The notes: generated by a model not told the origin, from the letters alone. A DNA stretch of 64,000 bases from Euryarchaeota archaeon UBA486 (GCA_002497765.1 DAET01000046.1:89962-153961); one strand, 5' to 3'. Positions 41,623 through 52,500 are shown, counted from the stretch's first letter. A program made the numbers and translations.

Positions 41623-42873
41623 ATGAGTGACTGGTCCGCAAAAAACCCCTACATGACACAGATTACGGAGAACTTCATCCTCAACGGCGAAGGCTCGAGG
41701 AAGGAGACACGCCACATCGTGTTCGCGCTCGGTGATTCGGGCCTTGACTACAAGGTTGGCGACGCCCTCGGCGTGATCGCTGAAAACCCCCCTCACATCG
41801 TGGATGAACTGCTCGAGGTGCAGGGCTGGGACCGAGAGGCGACGGTGACCACGCACAACGGTGAGCGCACCCTTTACGACGCGCTGAAGAAAGATTTCGA
41901 GGTCCACATGGCCAACAAGAAATTCGTGCAGTCGCTCGCAGAAAAAGTGGTGTCCAGCGGAATGAAGATCAGCATGAGCATCGTGTCTCGCACTCGCAAC
42001 GATGCGACCTGGTCCGCCACCGACGACCAGCAAACCCCTCCTGCGCTCCGCCCCTCCGTGCCATCAGACGACCCTGCTGCCCAGGTCGAGGCCATCACCG
42101 CCGACACCAAGGCCATTGAGGACTACCTGTGGACCCGAGATTACGTTGACATCATGCGTGAGTTCGACGTGAAGTATTCGCCCGAGGAATTCCTCGAACT
42201 GGCCGACCGCCTCAAGCCCCGTCTCTATTCCATCGCTTCGTCCCACGACGCCCATCCCGGCTTCGTTGAGCTGACCGTCGGCATCGTCCGTTTCGAATAC
42301 AACGGTCGAGCCCGTGGTGGCCTGTGCACCCAATTCATGGCCGATGAAATCGACACGTCCGGTGCGCCCATCGGCGTGTTCATGTCGCCCACCAAGTCCT
42401 TCATTCTCCCCGAGGACAAGGACACGGACATCATCATGGTCGGGCCGGGCACGGGCATCGCACCGTTCCGTGCCTTCATGGAACAGCGCGTCTTTGACGG
42501 CGGCTCGGGCAAGAACTGGTTGTTCTTTGGCGACCAGTCCGCCAAAACGGAATTCTACTACAAGGACGAAATTGAGTCGTGGATTGACGAGGGTCACCTT
42601 TGGCGCTTCACCACGGCGTGGTCCCGCGACCAGGCGGAGAAGATCTACGTTCAGCACCGCCTCAAGGAGCACGGCGCTGAAGTGTGGGAGTGGTTCGAGC
42701 GAGGCGCCTACTTCTACATCTGCGGCGACAAGCAGTACATGGCCAAGGACGTCCACCGAGCCCTCATTGAAATCGCCATTGAGCACGGTGGTATGTCCGA
42801 GGACGACGCCACGCACTTCATCGAGAAAACGATGATGCGCGAGCAAAAGCGCTACCTGCGTGACGTCTACTGA
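41623..42873 (+). CDS. CysJ/P450-reductase-type FAD/NADPH oxidoreductase lacking an FMN domain
   Basis: 416 residues corresponding to the FAD plus NADPH half of diflavin reductases. The connecting domain is followed by R-L-Y-S-I-A-S-S (FAD, about residue 203-210), G-L-C-T-Q-F-M, and the NADPH motif G-P-G-T-G-I-A-P-F-R-A-F-M-E-Q-R (about 275-290); the C-terminus ends in the usual aromatic (V-Y). No flavodoxin domain precedes it, so electrons must go to a separate carrier. The gene next to it encodes a di-iron hydroxylase-family membrane protein, a plausible electron acceptor. Confidence 0.88.
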   Translation: MSDWSAKNPYMTQITENFILNGEGSRKETRHIVFALGDSGLDYKVGDALGVIAENPPHIVDELLEVQGWDREATVTTHNGERTLYDALKKDFEVHMANKKFVQSLAEKVVSSGMKISMSIVSRTRNDATWSATDDQQTPPALRPSVPSDDPAAQVEAITADTKAIEDYLWTRDYVDIMREFDVKYSPEEFLELADRLKPRLYSIASSHDAHPGFVELTVGIVRFEYNGRARGGLCTQFMADEIDTSGAPIGVFMSPTKSFILPEDKDTDIIMVGPGTGIAPFRAFMEQRVFDGGSGKNWLFFGDQSAKTEFYYKDEIESWIDEGHLWRFTTAWSRDQAEKIYVQHRLKEHGAEVWEWFERGAYFYICGDKQYMAKDVHRALIEIAIEHGGMSEDDATHFIEKTMMREQKRYLRDVY

Positions 42874-42956
42874 GCGGCGGCCTTCGTCTGTTGCGCACGT
42901 CGTTCTCGTGCACAGGTGCGCAAAGCCCTCAAAACACAACGGTCGATGTCACCTGC

Positions 42957-43964
42957 ATGGAGGAGGAGGGCATCGGCTTCAAGGCCCGATTGGTCTCAAT
43001 GCTTCTGCGCCTCTTGACCTTGGGCCTCATCGCTGTCGCCCTGATGATTTCCACCGAAGGCATCGTGGTCGTGCTGCTGCTGTTTGTCCTCGTCGTACCG
43101 TTTGAGAAACTGTTCCCGCGTCATCGTGGCCAAAAGGTCAGACGACCTCACTTGGACACGGACGTGGGCTATGCGCTCGCCTCACCGTTGATGGGTCTGC
43201 TCACGGGGTTCGTGGCCATCGCCATCGGCCTGCTCAGCCTGGCTTGGATTCCGGGATTGCTGCTTGCGCCGTATGTCGCCAAGATTCCAGCAGCCTACAT
43301 GCCAGTGGTTGGGTTCCTGCTGTTCGACGCGTTGGTGTACTGGACGCATCGCTTCTACCACGAGATTCCCGTCTTGTGGAAATTTCACGCCATCCATCAT
43401 TCTACGGAGCACCTTGACTGGGCCAGCGGATTCCGTGCTCATCCGCTCGACGGGACCATCCTGGCTCCTGCGTTCGTGTTTCTTGTCACCGCAGGCTTCT
43501 CCTTTGAGTTGACCGGGGCCCTTGCCGCTGCTCAACTTATTCTCGGATTGTTCCTCCACGCCAACGTGAGGTGGCGGCTCAAGTGGCTGCACCGCCTCAT
43601 CATCACGCCTGAATTCCACCACTGGCACCACACCAATGAACGGGATGCGATTTGGACGAACTACTCCACGTTCCTACCGCTTTGGGACCAGTTGTTCGGG
43701 ACCTACTTCATGCCAAAGGACCGGCGTCCACAGTCCTACGGAGTGAATGAACCCATCCCTGACGGTATCCTGCGTCAGTTGCGTCATCCGTTCAAAGGGT
43801 GGAGAAACCCGTTGTGGTACCTCGTCCACCCCTTCAAGTCCCTGCGACGTTCGTTGTCGTTCACGAGGGCCATTCTTCGCTCCATGCGCAAGTCGATGTT
43901 TCGCAAGCGGGGCACGAAACCATGGGACGTTTATCCGCCGGAGGAAGCTGCAAGGACGCAGTGA
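42957..43964 (+). CDS. Sterol desaturase/fatty acid hydroxylase family membrane protein
   Basis: 335 residues. Four or more helices, and the di-iron histidine clusters W-T-H-R-F-Y-H (about residue 129-135), H-A-I-H-H-S (about 143-148) and H-H-W-H-H-T (about 219-224) of the FA_hydroxylase family. It should hydroxylate or desaturate a lipid at the membrane using O2. The start at the ATG 42957 is set by the first helix; the open frame begins at 42891. It lies 84 bp after a reductase gene that could feed it electrons. Confidence 0.9.
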   Translation: MEEEGIGFKARLVSMLLRLLTLGLIAVALMISTEGIVVVLLLFVLVVPFEKLFPRHRGQKVRRPHLDTDVGYALASPLMGLLTGFVAIAIGLLSLAWIPGLLLAPYVAKIPAAYMPVVGFLLFDALVYWTHRFYHEIPVLWKFHAIHHSTEHLDWASGFRAHPLDGTILAPAFVFLVTAGFSFELTGALAAAQLILGLFLHANVRWRLKWLHRLIITPEFHHWHHTNERDAIWTNYSTFLPLWDQLFGTYFMPKDRRPQSYGVNEPIPDGILRQLRHPFKGWRNPLWYLVHPFKSLRRSLSFTRAILRSMRKSMFRKRGTKPWDVYPPEEAARTQ

Positions 43965-44052
43965 TCCATGCCGCTCCGGGCACACGGTCAAGGTGGACAT
44001 TGCTCAGATTGCGACCGCTTTGCTCATAGATTGAGTCGGCCGACAAGGTGTC

Positions 44053-45393
44053 ATGGGCTTCAAGCGCGTGCTGATTGCCAACCGCGGCGAAATCGCTCTC
44101 CGTATTCTTCGCACCCTCCGAGACATGGGCATTGAGGCGGCCATCATTCACGGTCGCGAGGACCGTTTGTCCCTTCCCGTCCAAATGGCGGACATCGCCT
44201 ACCCCAACTACCGAACCAACCCGCTTGATTCCTACTTGGACATCGAAGCCGTTGTGCAAGCCGCCAAGGAACTCGAATGCGACGCTGTTCACCCCGGCTA
44301 CGGCTTTTTGGCCGAGAACGCCGCCTTCGTCGCTCGCCTCGAGGAAGAAGGCATCACCTTCATCGGCCCAGCCTCGGGCGTGATCACGCTGCTCGGCGAC
44401 AAAATTGAGGCTCGCGCAGCGATGGAAGCCGCGGGGTTGCCCACGGCCAAAGGGTCCTCCGAACCCATCGCCAGCGCCGAGGTCGCCAGTGCGCTTGCGG
44501 ATGAAATCGGCTACCCTGTCATCATCAAGGCAGCCGCCGGGGGCGGTGGCATCGGCATGCAGATCGTGCAGCAGGCCGACGAGTTTGAGAGTGCACTCAA
44601 GCTCTGTCAGTCGCGTGCGAAGTCGGCTTTTGGCGACGAGCGCGTCTTCGTTGAGAAGTACATTCAAGGCGCGCAGCACGTTGAATTCCAGGTGTTGGCG
44701 GACGGCAAGAAGGCCATCCATTTCGGCGAGCGCTTTTGTTCCATTCAACGTCGCCACCAGAAGTTGGTCGAAGAAGGGCCGTGGCTGACCGATGAGAAGC
44801 GAGCGGAAATCGGTGCTTTGGTCTGCAAGGGCGCTGAAGCCGTGGGCTACAAGGGCCTGGCCACCTTTGAGTTCCTGCGCGACGCCAACGGCGATTTCTA
44901 TTTCCTCGAGGTTAACCCTCGTGTTCAGGTTGAGCACACGGTAACCGAACTCATCACCGGACATAATCTCGTGGAACTCGGTATCCGGGTGGCCCAGGGT
45001 GAAGCCTTGCCGATGGAGCAAGAGGACATCACCTGGCGTGGACATGCCATTCAATGCCGATTGAACGCTGAGGACCCGCGTGAGTTTGTTCCAAGCCCCG
45101 GGCGCCTGTGGGAGTGCCATTTCCCCAGTGGATTTGGGATTCGCTGCGATACGCACGCCCATCCCGGCTACGAGATGCCAGGCTGTTTTGATTCCCTGCT
45201 GGCCAAGCTGTTGGTGTGGGGTAGGGACCGTGAAGACGCCGTCCGTCGCATGAAAACTGCGCTGGATGAAACGATGATTACGGGCGTTGAACACCTGATT
45301 CCGCTGCACCGCCGTATCATGGACGAGGAAGATTTCAACAACGGCGACATCACGATTCAATACATTGACATGCATCAAGAGTTGCTGGGGTGA
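44053..45393 (+). CDS. accC: Biotin carboxylase subunit (acetyl/propionyl-CoA or pyruvate carboxylase type)
   Basis: 446 residues, typical AccC length. Motifs: L-I-A-N-R-G-E-I-A, P-G-Y-G-F-L-A-E-N, ATP-grasp K-A-A-A-G-G-G-G-I-G-M (about 158-168) and E-V-N-P-R-V-Q-V-E-H-T-V-T-E (about 285-298), with R-C in H-A-I-Q-C-R-L-N-A-E-D. It carboxylates a biotin carrier protein with bicarbonate and ATP. No BCCP or carboxyltransferase is in the window, so the acceptor (acetyl-, propionyl-CoA or pyruvate) is undetermined. A PfkB kinase follows 6 bp later. Confidence 0.93.
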   Translation: MGFKRVLIANRGEIALRILRTLRDMGIEAAIIHGREDRLSLPVQMADIAYPNYRTNPLDSYLDIEAVVQAAKELECDAVHPGYGFLAENAAFVARLEEEGITFIGPASGVITLLGDKIEARAAMEAAGLPTAKGSSEPIASAEVASALADEIGYPVIIKAAAGGGGIGMQIVQQADEFESALKLCQSRAKSAFGDERVFVEKYIQGAQHVEFQVLADGKKAIHFGERFCSIQRRHQKLVEEGPWLTDEKRAEIGALVCKGAEAVGYKGLATFEFLRDANGDFYFLEVNPRVQVEHTVTELITGHNLVELGIRVAQGEALPMEQEDITWRGHAIQCRLNAEDPREFVPSPGRLWECHFPSGFGIRCDTHAHPGYEMPGCFDSLLAKLLVWGRDREDAVRRMKTALDETMITGVEHLIPLHRRIMDEEDFNNGDITIQYIDMHQELLG

Positions 45394-45399
45394 GCGAAC

Positions 45400-46323
45400 A
45401 TGAGCGTCCTGATCGTTGGTAGCATCGCATACGATTCGGTGGAATCGCCCGCCGGTTCCGTCGACAAGGCGTTGGGAGGTTCGGCCACCTACGGCGGACT
45501 GTCTTGCCGTTTCGTTCAGTCCCTCCACGGTTCAAGCACCACGGGTTTGGTCGGTGTCGTGGGCGAAGATTTCGCACCCGAAGACCGAGCGTTGCTCGCT
45601 TCGGCCGGGTTGAACCTCGAAGGGTTGGAGGTCGCACCCGGTGAGACCTTTCGTTGGGAGGGTGCCTACCACGGCTCGATGGCCGAGGCAGAAACCCGCG
45701 CCACCTACCTCAACGTGTTCGAACATTTCCAGCCGGCCGTCCCCGACGGGCTTCAGGCACCGGCGGTCTTGTTCTGTGCCAACTTGCACCCGGAGATTCA
45801 GCGGAGCGTGATTGACCAAACCGAGGCCAAGCGATTGACCATGTTGGATTCGATGAACCTGTGGATCACCATCGCCAAGCCATCCCTGCTCGAAGTCATG
45901 GGTGCGGTTGACCTTGTCATCATCAACGACGGCGAGGCCCGCATGCTGACGGGCGACGACAACCTCATTCGAGCCATGCATGCCTTGGCCGAGCAAACGA
46001 ACACATCGACCTTGATCGTCAAGCGTGGTGAGCACGGTGTGGTCGCCCTCCACGACGGTGCGCTGCTGGCCTTGCCCGCTGTGCCTACGGCGTCCGTGGT
46101 TGATCCCACGGGATGCGGCGATACCTTCGCAGGTGCTTTGGCGGCCCACCTTTCTCAGCGAGAAGGCGTCGTCAGTCTTGACGAACTTCGTGAAGGGTTG
46201 ATGGGGGCCACTGTGATGGCCAGCTTCACCCTCGAAGCGTTCGGTACAGGAGCGCTCACCTCCGTCAACGAGGGCGATTACCTGCAGCGGCTCGCCGAAT
46301 ACAAGGCCATGCTTGGGCACTGA
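45400..46323 (+). CDS. PfkB-family carbohydrate/nucleoside kinase
   Basis: 307 residues. Ribokinase-fold signatures: G-G-S-A-T-Y-G-G-L near residue 27-35 and the catalytic D-P-T-G-C-G-D-T-F-A-G-A-L near 230-242 (GCGD anion hole and catalytic Asp). The substrate cannot be read from this; sugar, nucleoside or ADP-dependent variants share the fold. It is 6 bp after the biotin carboxylase and ends next to the convergent unknown gene. Confidence 0.9.
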   Translation: MSVLIVGSIAYDSVESPAGSVDKALGGSATYGGLSCRFVQSLHGSSTTGLVGVVGEDFAPEDRALLASAGLNLEGLEVAPGETFRWEGAYHGSMAEAETRATYLNVFEHFQPAVPDGLQAPAVLFCANLHPEIQRSVIDQTEAKRLTMLDSMNLWITIAKPSLLEVMGAVDLVIINDGEARMLTGDDNLIRAMHALAEQTNTSTLIVKRGEHGVVALHDGALLALPAVPTASVVDPTGCGDTFAGALAAHLSQREGVVSLDELREGLMGATVMASFTLEAFGTGALTSVNEGDYLQRLAEYKAMLGH

Positions 46324-47808
46324 TCAATCATCGTCCAAGCGAGGGAGTTGAACGCTTTCCTCCTCGACCGTGCTGGAACGAAGGTCGCTGAACGACATGG
46401 ACGCCAAGCGACCTTCTTCGGACTGACTGAGTTCGTTGGCGGTCGCGAGAAGTTGTGTCCCGATTTCACTGAGCCGTGCAGCTTCTTCAGGCGCCATCAC
46501 GCCACCTTGATCGGATGAAAGGGAATTCATGACATGTTGCGTGCGGTTGGCCGGTGTGGAGGCTTCGGTCTGCTCTCGAAGAGCACCCGACGTCTCCGTG
46601 GTCGCATACGGGCTTGGCCGGACGATGTTTGAAGCGCGCTCAAGCACGCTGCTTGACGTGTCTCGGATACGAGAAAACACGGTTCCTCCTCGCCTTGCTT
46701 TGGGTCGCAAGGTTTCGGTTCGACGTGGGCGGAATGGCGAATCTTCGATGGTGGCGGGGGTTTTTGGCCTCAGCAGCGATGGTGTTTGTTCCACGGGAGA
46801 CGCCACAGCTTGGGTCGCAGCCTGGATGTCCTCCAGTTCTTCTTCCACGTCGTCCAAGAGGCCGTCCAGCATTTCTGCATCCAACACGAGGTCGTCCTCG
46901 GTCGTCTGAGGCTCCTCAGGTGGCTGCTGACCAGGGATGTGCGCACCGTCCTGGCTGAAGAACGACGGCAAGAAGGAACCGGGTCCATGTTGCTGAATGC
47001 CCTGATACATGGGCGGCGTGGGATGGGGGATGAGCACCGGGTTGTTCACGGGAGCAGGTCGGTGGTCAGGGGGGTAGGCTGTGGTTTGCACGGCACCGTG
47101 GACGGGCTGGAAACTGGAAATGTAGCCGACAACAGGCTGAGGAGGGACAGGCTCAGGTTCGAGCGTTGGCATCCATTCGGGCTCAATCTCCCGTTGTTGT
47201 TCGACGGGCTCGATGCCTTCGTCGGCGGCCAGGAAGCGTTCGAGGGCTTGCGGTGCCTGCAGAGGGTTGGGCAAAATTGGTGCGGGTGGGACCTGAGCCT
47301 CTCTCCACGAGGTTCCACCCTCCGCTTCAATGGCTTGGAGTTTGGCTCGAACTTCGGCCATTGAATTGTTGTTGGCGAGGTGATGGAACATGAAACTGAG
47401 ACGGTTGAGGTCCCGTTCGTTTCCGAAGAGAACATGGGAGTCACCCGACGAGGTGTGAATGCTCAACGTTGGCTTTCGCGTCAAAAATCGGCCGACGATG
47501 AGGGCGCTTCCTGCACCGATGAACCCCAGCCTGTAAGTTGGCGGCACCACCAGTCGATAGCCGATCCATACCAAGGCGAGACCGAGCACCACCAACCACG
47601 GAGGCACGAGGTTTGAGGAGTGGTGACGCATGGTGGTGATGGCCTGTAGTCGCATGTCCACGGTGGCGTTCCGCTTCCCTTCGATGCTCAGCATGCGCTC
47701 ATCCAAGGTGATTTTCACCCGTTCTGAAGGCTCTGCCAACCGGAGGGACAGGAAGATTTCCTGTTCCATCTCGCTGGTTGGTACAGTCCCCTGCCCAATC
47801 TCGCGCAT
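46324..47808 (-). CDS. Unknown membrane-anchored protein with long disordered C-terminal region
   Basis: 494 residues. A short soluble segment with beta-strand character (S-L-R-L-A-E-P-S-E-R-V-K-I-T-L-D) precedes two hydrophobic helices (about 70-88 and 93-110), then a PH-like region (T-L-S-I-H-T-S-S-G-D-S-H) and about 300 residues of Pro/Gln/Glu-rich low-complexity sequence. I do not recognise it. Start is uncertain: TTG 47841, ATG 47808 or ATG 47769. It may be a scaffold or signalling protein at the membrane. Confidence 0.6.
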   Translation of the reverse strand: MREIGQGTVPTSEMEQEIFLSLRLAEPSERVKITLDERMLSIEGKRNATVDMRLQAITTMRHHSSNLVPPWLVVLGLALVWIGYRLVVPPTYRLGFIGAGSALIVGRFLTRKPTLSIHTSSGDSHVLFGNERDLNRLSFMFHHLANNNSMAEVRAKLQAIEAEGGTSWREAQVPPAPILPNPLQAPQALERFLAADEGIEPVEQQREIEPEWMPTLEPEPVPPQPVVGYISSFQPVHGAVQTTAYPPDHRPAPVNNPVLIPHPTPPMYQGIQQHGPGSFLPSFFSQDGAHIPGQQPPEEPQTTEDDLVLDAEMLDGLLDDVEEELEDIQAATQAVASPVEQTPSLLRPKTPATIEDSPFRPRRTETLRPKARRGGTVFSRIRDTSSSVLERASNIVRPSPYATTETSGALREQTEASTPANRTQHVMNSLSSDQGGVMAPEEAARLSEIGTQLLATANELSQSEEGRLASMSFSDLRSSTVEEESVQLPRLDDD

Positions 47809-47898
47809 CCCAAATCCGAGCCGGTTGTCTGAGGTTATCAAACCACCGATGATGGTCCGGCATGACCGCCGGAAAAAATGGCGAGGACCCGGTCGCCG

Positions 47899-48924
47899 TC
47901 AGGCATCGTTTCGCACCAGAACGGCTGAACCCATGATGCGGGGTTTTGAGTCGAGTTGGGCGATGAGCACCGAGGGCGGGTTGTCCTTTCGAATGAACAG
48001 CGGTTGGTCCCAATCGACCACGAGCGATTCACTGGATGCATTGGCCACACGACCCACGACAAACTGGAGATCCACGCTGGCGTGAATCACATCGCCTTTG
48101 GTCAGCACCCGCTTTTGGAACGGCGAAGTCGTCAGCTGAACGGTCGAGCGTTGGTGCTGTTCAACGGCCAGCGGCACGGAGAGGTTGGCTCGCTTGTCTT
48201 CCACAGGTGGGTGAACGATGATGGTGCCTCCCGTCAGGTGTTCTTCCTTGGCGTTGCGGAGTGCCAGGCCGACTCGGTCGCCTGCGCTGGCCACATCAAC
48301 ATCGTCGTCCATGACCTGGAGCGATTTGGCGTTCCCCGTGCCGTTGGCCGGCAGGAGCAACACCTCGTCGTGGACGTTGACCTTGCCGGATTGAACGTAG
48401 CCAATGGCCACCAAACCGATGCCTTTGACATTGAAATGCTGGTCAACGGGGAGCACGAGAGGGGCATTGGCGTTGGCTTCCAGCACGCCTTGGATCTCGT
48501 CCATCAGGGCGTACATTCGTTCACGAAGGTGGACGCCGTCGTTGCGCTCAAAGGTCCACGCTTCAAGCCCGGCTTGTTTGAACAGCATCTTGACTTGGTC
48601 TTCGTCGACCCAACCGCCATCGGGCGGGTTGACCACGGCCAAGCCTCGCTTGATGCCGGCGCTGGCGAAGGCGACCAAGACTTCGCCCAGCGAGGCGTCC
48701 ACGGCGGTCACTTCGATGATGCCGGCGTGAGAGGTCGACAGGGCGTTGAGGAACGGCGGGAGTCGCTCGGGGTATTTGGCGGGACGAATGAGCGAGAGAA
48801 TGCGTGCCCCGTCCGGACCGCTCTCTTTGTTGACGTACGTATGAACGTCTCGTTGGTCGGCCGCTTTCGCGATGCTTCGAGCCAGTTCATCCGAGGCGAT
48901 CACAGCAACGTTGAGCACGACCAT
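47899..48924 (-). CDS. EF-Tu/SelB-related translation factor homologue with degenerate G domain
   Basis: 341 residues. The C-terminal two-thirds have the beta-barrel domain 2/3 order of EF-Tu/SelB (F-N-V-K-G-I-G-L-V-A-I-G-Y-V-Q-S-G-K-V-N and L-T-G-G-T-I-I-V-H-P). The N-terminal about 170 residues keep the Rossmann-like layout but lack G1 (GxxxxGKT), D-x-x-G and N-K-x-D, so GTP binding is unlikely. Such GTPase-dead SelB relatives are known in archaea that lack selenocysteine. The ATG at 48924 is chosen over the upstream frame. Confidence 0.7.
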   Translation of the reverse strand: MVVLNVAVIASDELARSIAKAADQRDVHTYVNKESGPDGARILSLIRPAKYPERLPPFLNALSTSHAGIIEVTAVDASLGEVLVAFASAGIKRGLAVVNPPDGGWVDEDQVKMLFKQAGLEAWTFERNDGVHLRERMYALMDEIQGVLEANANAPLVLPVDQHFNVKGIGLVAIGYVQSGKVNVHDEVLLLPANGTGNAKSLQVMDDDVDVASAGDRVGLALRNAKEEHLTGGTIIVHPPVEDKRANLSVPLAVEQHQRSTVQLTTSPFQKRVLTKGDVIHASVDLQFVVGRVANASSESLVVDWDQPLFIRKDNPPSVLIAQLDSKPRIMGSAVLVRNDA

Positions 48925-48964
48925 GGAGCGCCGAGATGGCAGCGATTGAAGAACCAATGGGTGG

Positions 48965-49468
48965 TCAGGCTTCTCGCTTGGCTTTCTGCGCCAGCATGTT
49001 GTCGCGAATGGCCTTGGCCTTCTCCCACTCGGCTTGCTCCTCCTCGGATTCGGGGGTGAATTGAGGTACAGGGATGGGTCGCATCATGGAATCAATGGCC
49101 ACGAAAAAGAAGTAACCTTCGCAAATAATGCTTTTTTCCCAGGTGGCCTTGCTCATCGTGTAGGCCGTCACCTTGGTGCACGCCGTATGGCTGCTGGTGT
49201 AGACCACTTGGCCGGACACCTCCAACAGGTCGCCTTGCCGTGCCGGAGCGATGAAGGTCAGTGTGTCGATGGAGATGGTGACAAATTCACGATGCGCAAA
49301 CTTGGCACAGGCGATGCCGCCCGCTTTGTCCATAAGGGAAAGAAGCCGCCCACCAAAGAGGGTGTTGTAGGCGTTGGTGTCCTGAGGAAACACCTCTTCG
49401 ATGAGCGTCACTGGTTCGGTTGAGTAGGGCTCCATGACCCTTCCAAGCCGTTCACCCTCATAACTCAT
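48965..49468 (-). CDS. Acyl-CoA thioesterase (hotdog fold, YciA/BFIT type)
   Basis: 167 residues. Hotdog-family signatures: D-T-N-A-Y-N-T-L-F-G-G-R-L-L-S-L-M-D (about residue 29-46, catalytic Asp in the helix) and V-T-I-S-I-D-T-L-T-F-I-A-P-A-R-Q-G-D. It hydrolyses acyl-CoAs to free acid and CoA. The GTG at 49474 is two codons upstream of the ATG I use. A charged helical tail of about 30 residues extends past the family core. Confidence 0.87.
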   Translation of the reverse strand: MSYEGERLGRVMEPYSTEPVTLIEEVFPQDTNAYNTLFGGRLLSLMDKAGGIACAKFAHREFVTISIDTLTFIAPARQGDLLEVSGQVVYTSSHTACTKVTAYTMSKATWEKSIICEGYFFFVAIDSMMRPIPVPQFTPESEEEQAEWEKAKAIRDNMLAQKAKREA

Positions 49469-49566
49469 CTTCACCGTGCGGGGAAGATGTGCAGAAAACG
49501 GCGATGATGTCTTGAAAGCGACGAGATTTTAGGGGGACAAACCTTCGCAGAGGTGCAGGTGACACC

Positions 49567-52500
49567 ATGTCAAATCAAACGCACCCGAAAACAAAGCCAA
49601 TTTTCCTGATGTTGTTGATGCTTCTCGCTCCGTTTGCCTCCGCCAACGTTACCACGTTCGCTGACGGCAGTTCGGAGGTTGACATCGAAATCCGAGACGG
49701 GAACGATCTCGAAAATCTCGTGGATGGAGCGATTAACCTTCCCGACGGTGAAACGGTCACCGGGGCTTCGATGATCATCCACACCAAGATGGTTGAGCAC
49801 GGTGCTCACTCCCGCATTGACCTCGAAACCACCCAGCGCGTCTGGAACCCCCAATACAACAACCAGCTCACGGAATTTTCCGACGAGTCCCTCTTCCAAT
49901 ACGAGGACGGCACCCAAGCCACACCTGTATCCCTCGTTTCCGAAGGCTTCCTGACCGACTTTGAGGGCACCAATGGTGGCTTTACCGATTCAACCAATCC
50001 TTCCTCCATGCCGTCCAGCGGCATCGGTTGGGAGCACGGGTCGCTCTCTGCGACCGACATTCCCGGCGGCTGCGCTTCGGGCCAGGAGTGTTGGGGGACC
50101 AACCTCGCCGACACCAATTACACCGATGACAACGACGACGGCAACACGCCGCCTTCGTACCTCCCCTTCGTCGTCGCCATGACCAGCACCGACCTGTTCG
50201 TTGATCCGCTCCTCAAGAGCAAAACAGCCTTCTTTGATTCATGGTGGAACCTGGAAACTTCCACCGGCTCCCAACCGAACAGCAAACGTTTCTCTGATTG
50301 CGGCTACCTTCAGATTCGTTCCTCGCCCAACCCCGGCTTCCCTCCCGACGACAGCGGTTTTCAGGTCATCGCATTCGACCAGCAAGCCAGCACCGGTTTG
50401 GTGTACGGCACCAACTACGCTCAAGGCGGCGGCTCTGGAAACAACTGGGACGGCAAGATCACCAGCAACTGTGGCGGCCTGCAAAACGGTAGCCAGTGGG
50501 AGTGGGGTCTTGCCGGTTCCTCCACCACGGCCCAAAACCCCACGGGCTGGAACAATCTCGCCGTCGATTTGACGGATTACATCGACGAGTACGTTCAACT
50601 TCGCTTCGTGCTTCACCACACCGGTCGTTCCGCCATGAACATCGACGACAACATGTCGGGCTGGTACGTCGACAACTTCCGATTGGGCGACCTCTTGCCT
50701 CAGAGCGCCAGCATGACCGTTCGTGGCATGACGCCGTCAACTTTGGGCGGCGAAAACCATCCCAACGGCTACGGCATTCTCACCGTCGAAGCCGAGACCT
50801 CCCTTTCGGCTACGCTGACCGTCGACGTCCTCGACACCAACAACAACCCTGTCACGGGCAAGGACGGCTCCATGATGACCGGTCTTTCCGGCGACATCAT
50901 CGAGTTGTGGAACATCGATTCGGCTGATTACCGTGCTGTCAATCTAAAGTTCAACTTCGATTCGGGTCCCGACCGACTCTCAACGCCGATTCTCCACGGT
51001 TTCAGCATCGGTTCTCGCGTCGGAACTGGATTCAACTTCTCGGCGATCGGACCGGTTCAAATCGATGGCGGCATTTGGCAAACGATGGGCGGTGGAGAGC
51101 CGATGATCTACGTTCCGAACCTGAAACGAGACGCCTACACACCAGCGCTCGAGCGCAGCAAATTCAGCTACCCCATCACGGCCATGACGCCAGTCATCCA
51201 AGACGACTGCAGCGAATCGCCGTCCATTGAGATCACGCCCACCGGTCAAACCACCAGTATCAGTGTCGAAAACGGCGTCAGGTCCACGTTCGATGATCCG
51301 CTGTTTGGCTTCAACGCCGTGACCTCGTATCTTGGGCCGTGCGACGTTGGTGGCATTTGGTTCGACTTGGAATTCGGACATCACGCCAAGAACGTTGAAA
51401 TCGACGTGGCCAACGATGGCGATGTCGACTACGGCTTCACCGAGCCAGCGTTTGACATGTTTGGACGCCAAACCAAGTTCGTCTCGGGTACCGTTGACGG
51501 CGTCAACTACGCCGCCGATGACGCCACCCTCACCCTTGGCGTGAACGGTCAAGCGACCGGGGGCTTCTTCCTCCTGCCCGAAGGGGCTGACATTACGGCC
51601 GCCGATTTCGGTATGGACCAAATTTCCATTCGCTCGAACAGTGACCCGACCGAAGGCTTCGAACTCACACTCATGGCAGGTTCCCAATCCGTTGTGCTTG
51701 GCGACATGCCCAACAGCACCACGCTGGTTCAAGAGATGCTCAACCAGCCGATGGACTTCGTCGGCGCTCTGCAGAGCCTGATGACCAACCCCTCCGTTGC
51801 AGGGACGCATCAGGACGAATTCGGCCGCTACTGGGTCATGCTCCGCTTCATGGTTGACTCGCCAAACGCCTCCTCGGGAACTTCGTTGGACATCGTCGAC
51901 CTTGACATCGTCTACGATTACGGTACCACCCTTGACGAGACCGACGGCTTTGACCTCGAACTCAATCAGGGCGTTGCCTTGTGGACCGGTGGCGCAACCG
52001 CAACGGTCCCCGTCGCAGTGTCCAGTTCCACCGGTGGCGGTGTGATGTTGAGCGACCTGAGCGTCTCCTCCAGCACCGGCTACAGCAACACGCTGACCCT
52101 CACCGACAACCCGGTGGGCTTGTACCCCAACGGCGACATCTATGAGGTGGTCACCACACACGCTGTCGACCCGTTGACCGGCACTTCGCTGGCTGAGGCA
52201 TGGCTGACCTTTGAGTCCGAATCTGGCTACATCAAGCTCTCGTGGAGCGATTTCATGTCCTTCGCTGAAGCCAGCGACGAACACGACCACATCCAACTCG
52301 AATCCACGTCCTCGGTGGCGGACATCACCAACGGCAAGGAGATCACCTGGCACTTCCGTGTCAACCCGACCTGGGACGACACGCCGGCCGTTCGCATGTA
52401 TGCTGGTCTCACGGCCACCAACGGCGTCAACGGACTCCCCGACGCTGTGCTGCTTGAACCATCGGTTGGCAACGCCGTGGAAAACGATGCAGGTATCACC

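Noticed and set aside
43861..45528. 555-residue minus-strand open frame over biotin carboxylase
   Set aside because: The plus-strand frame has all ATP-grasp and active-site motifs; the minus frame is its shadow.
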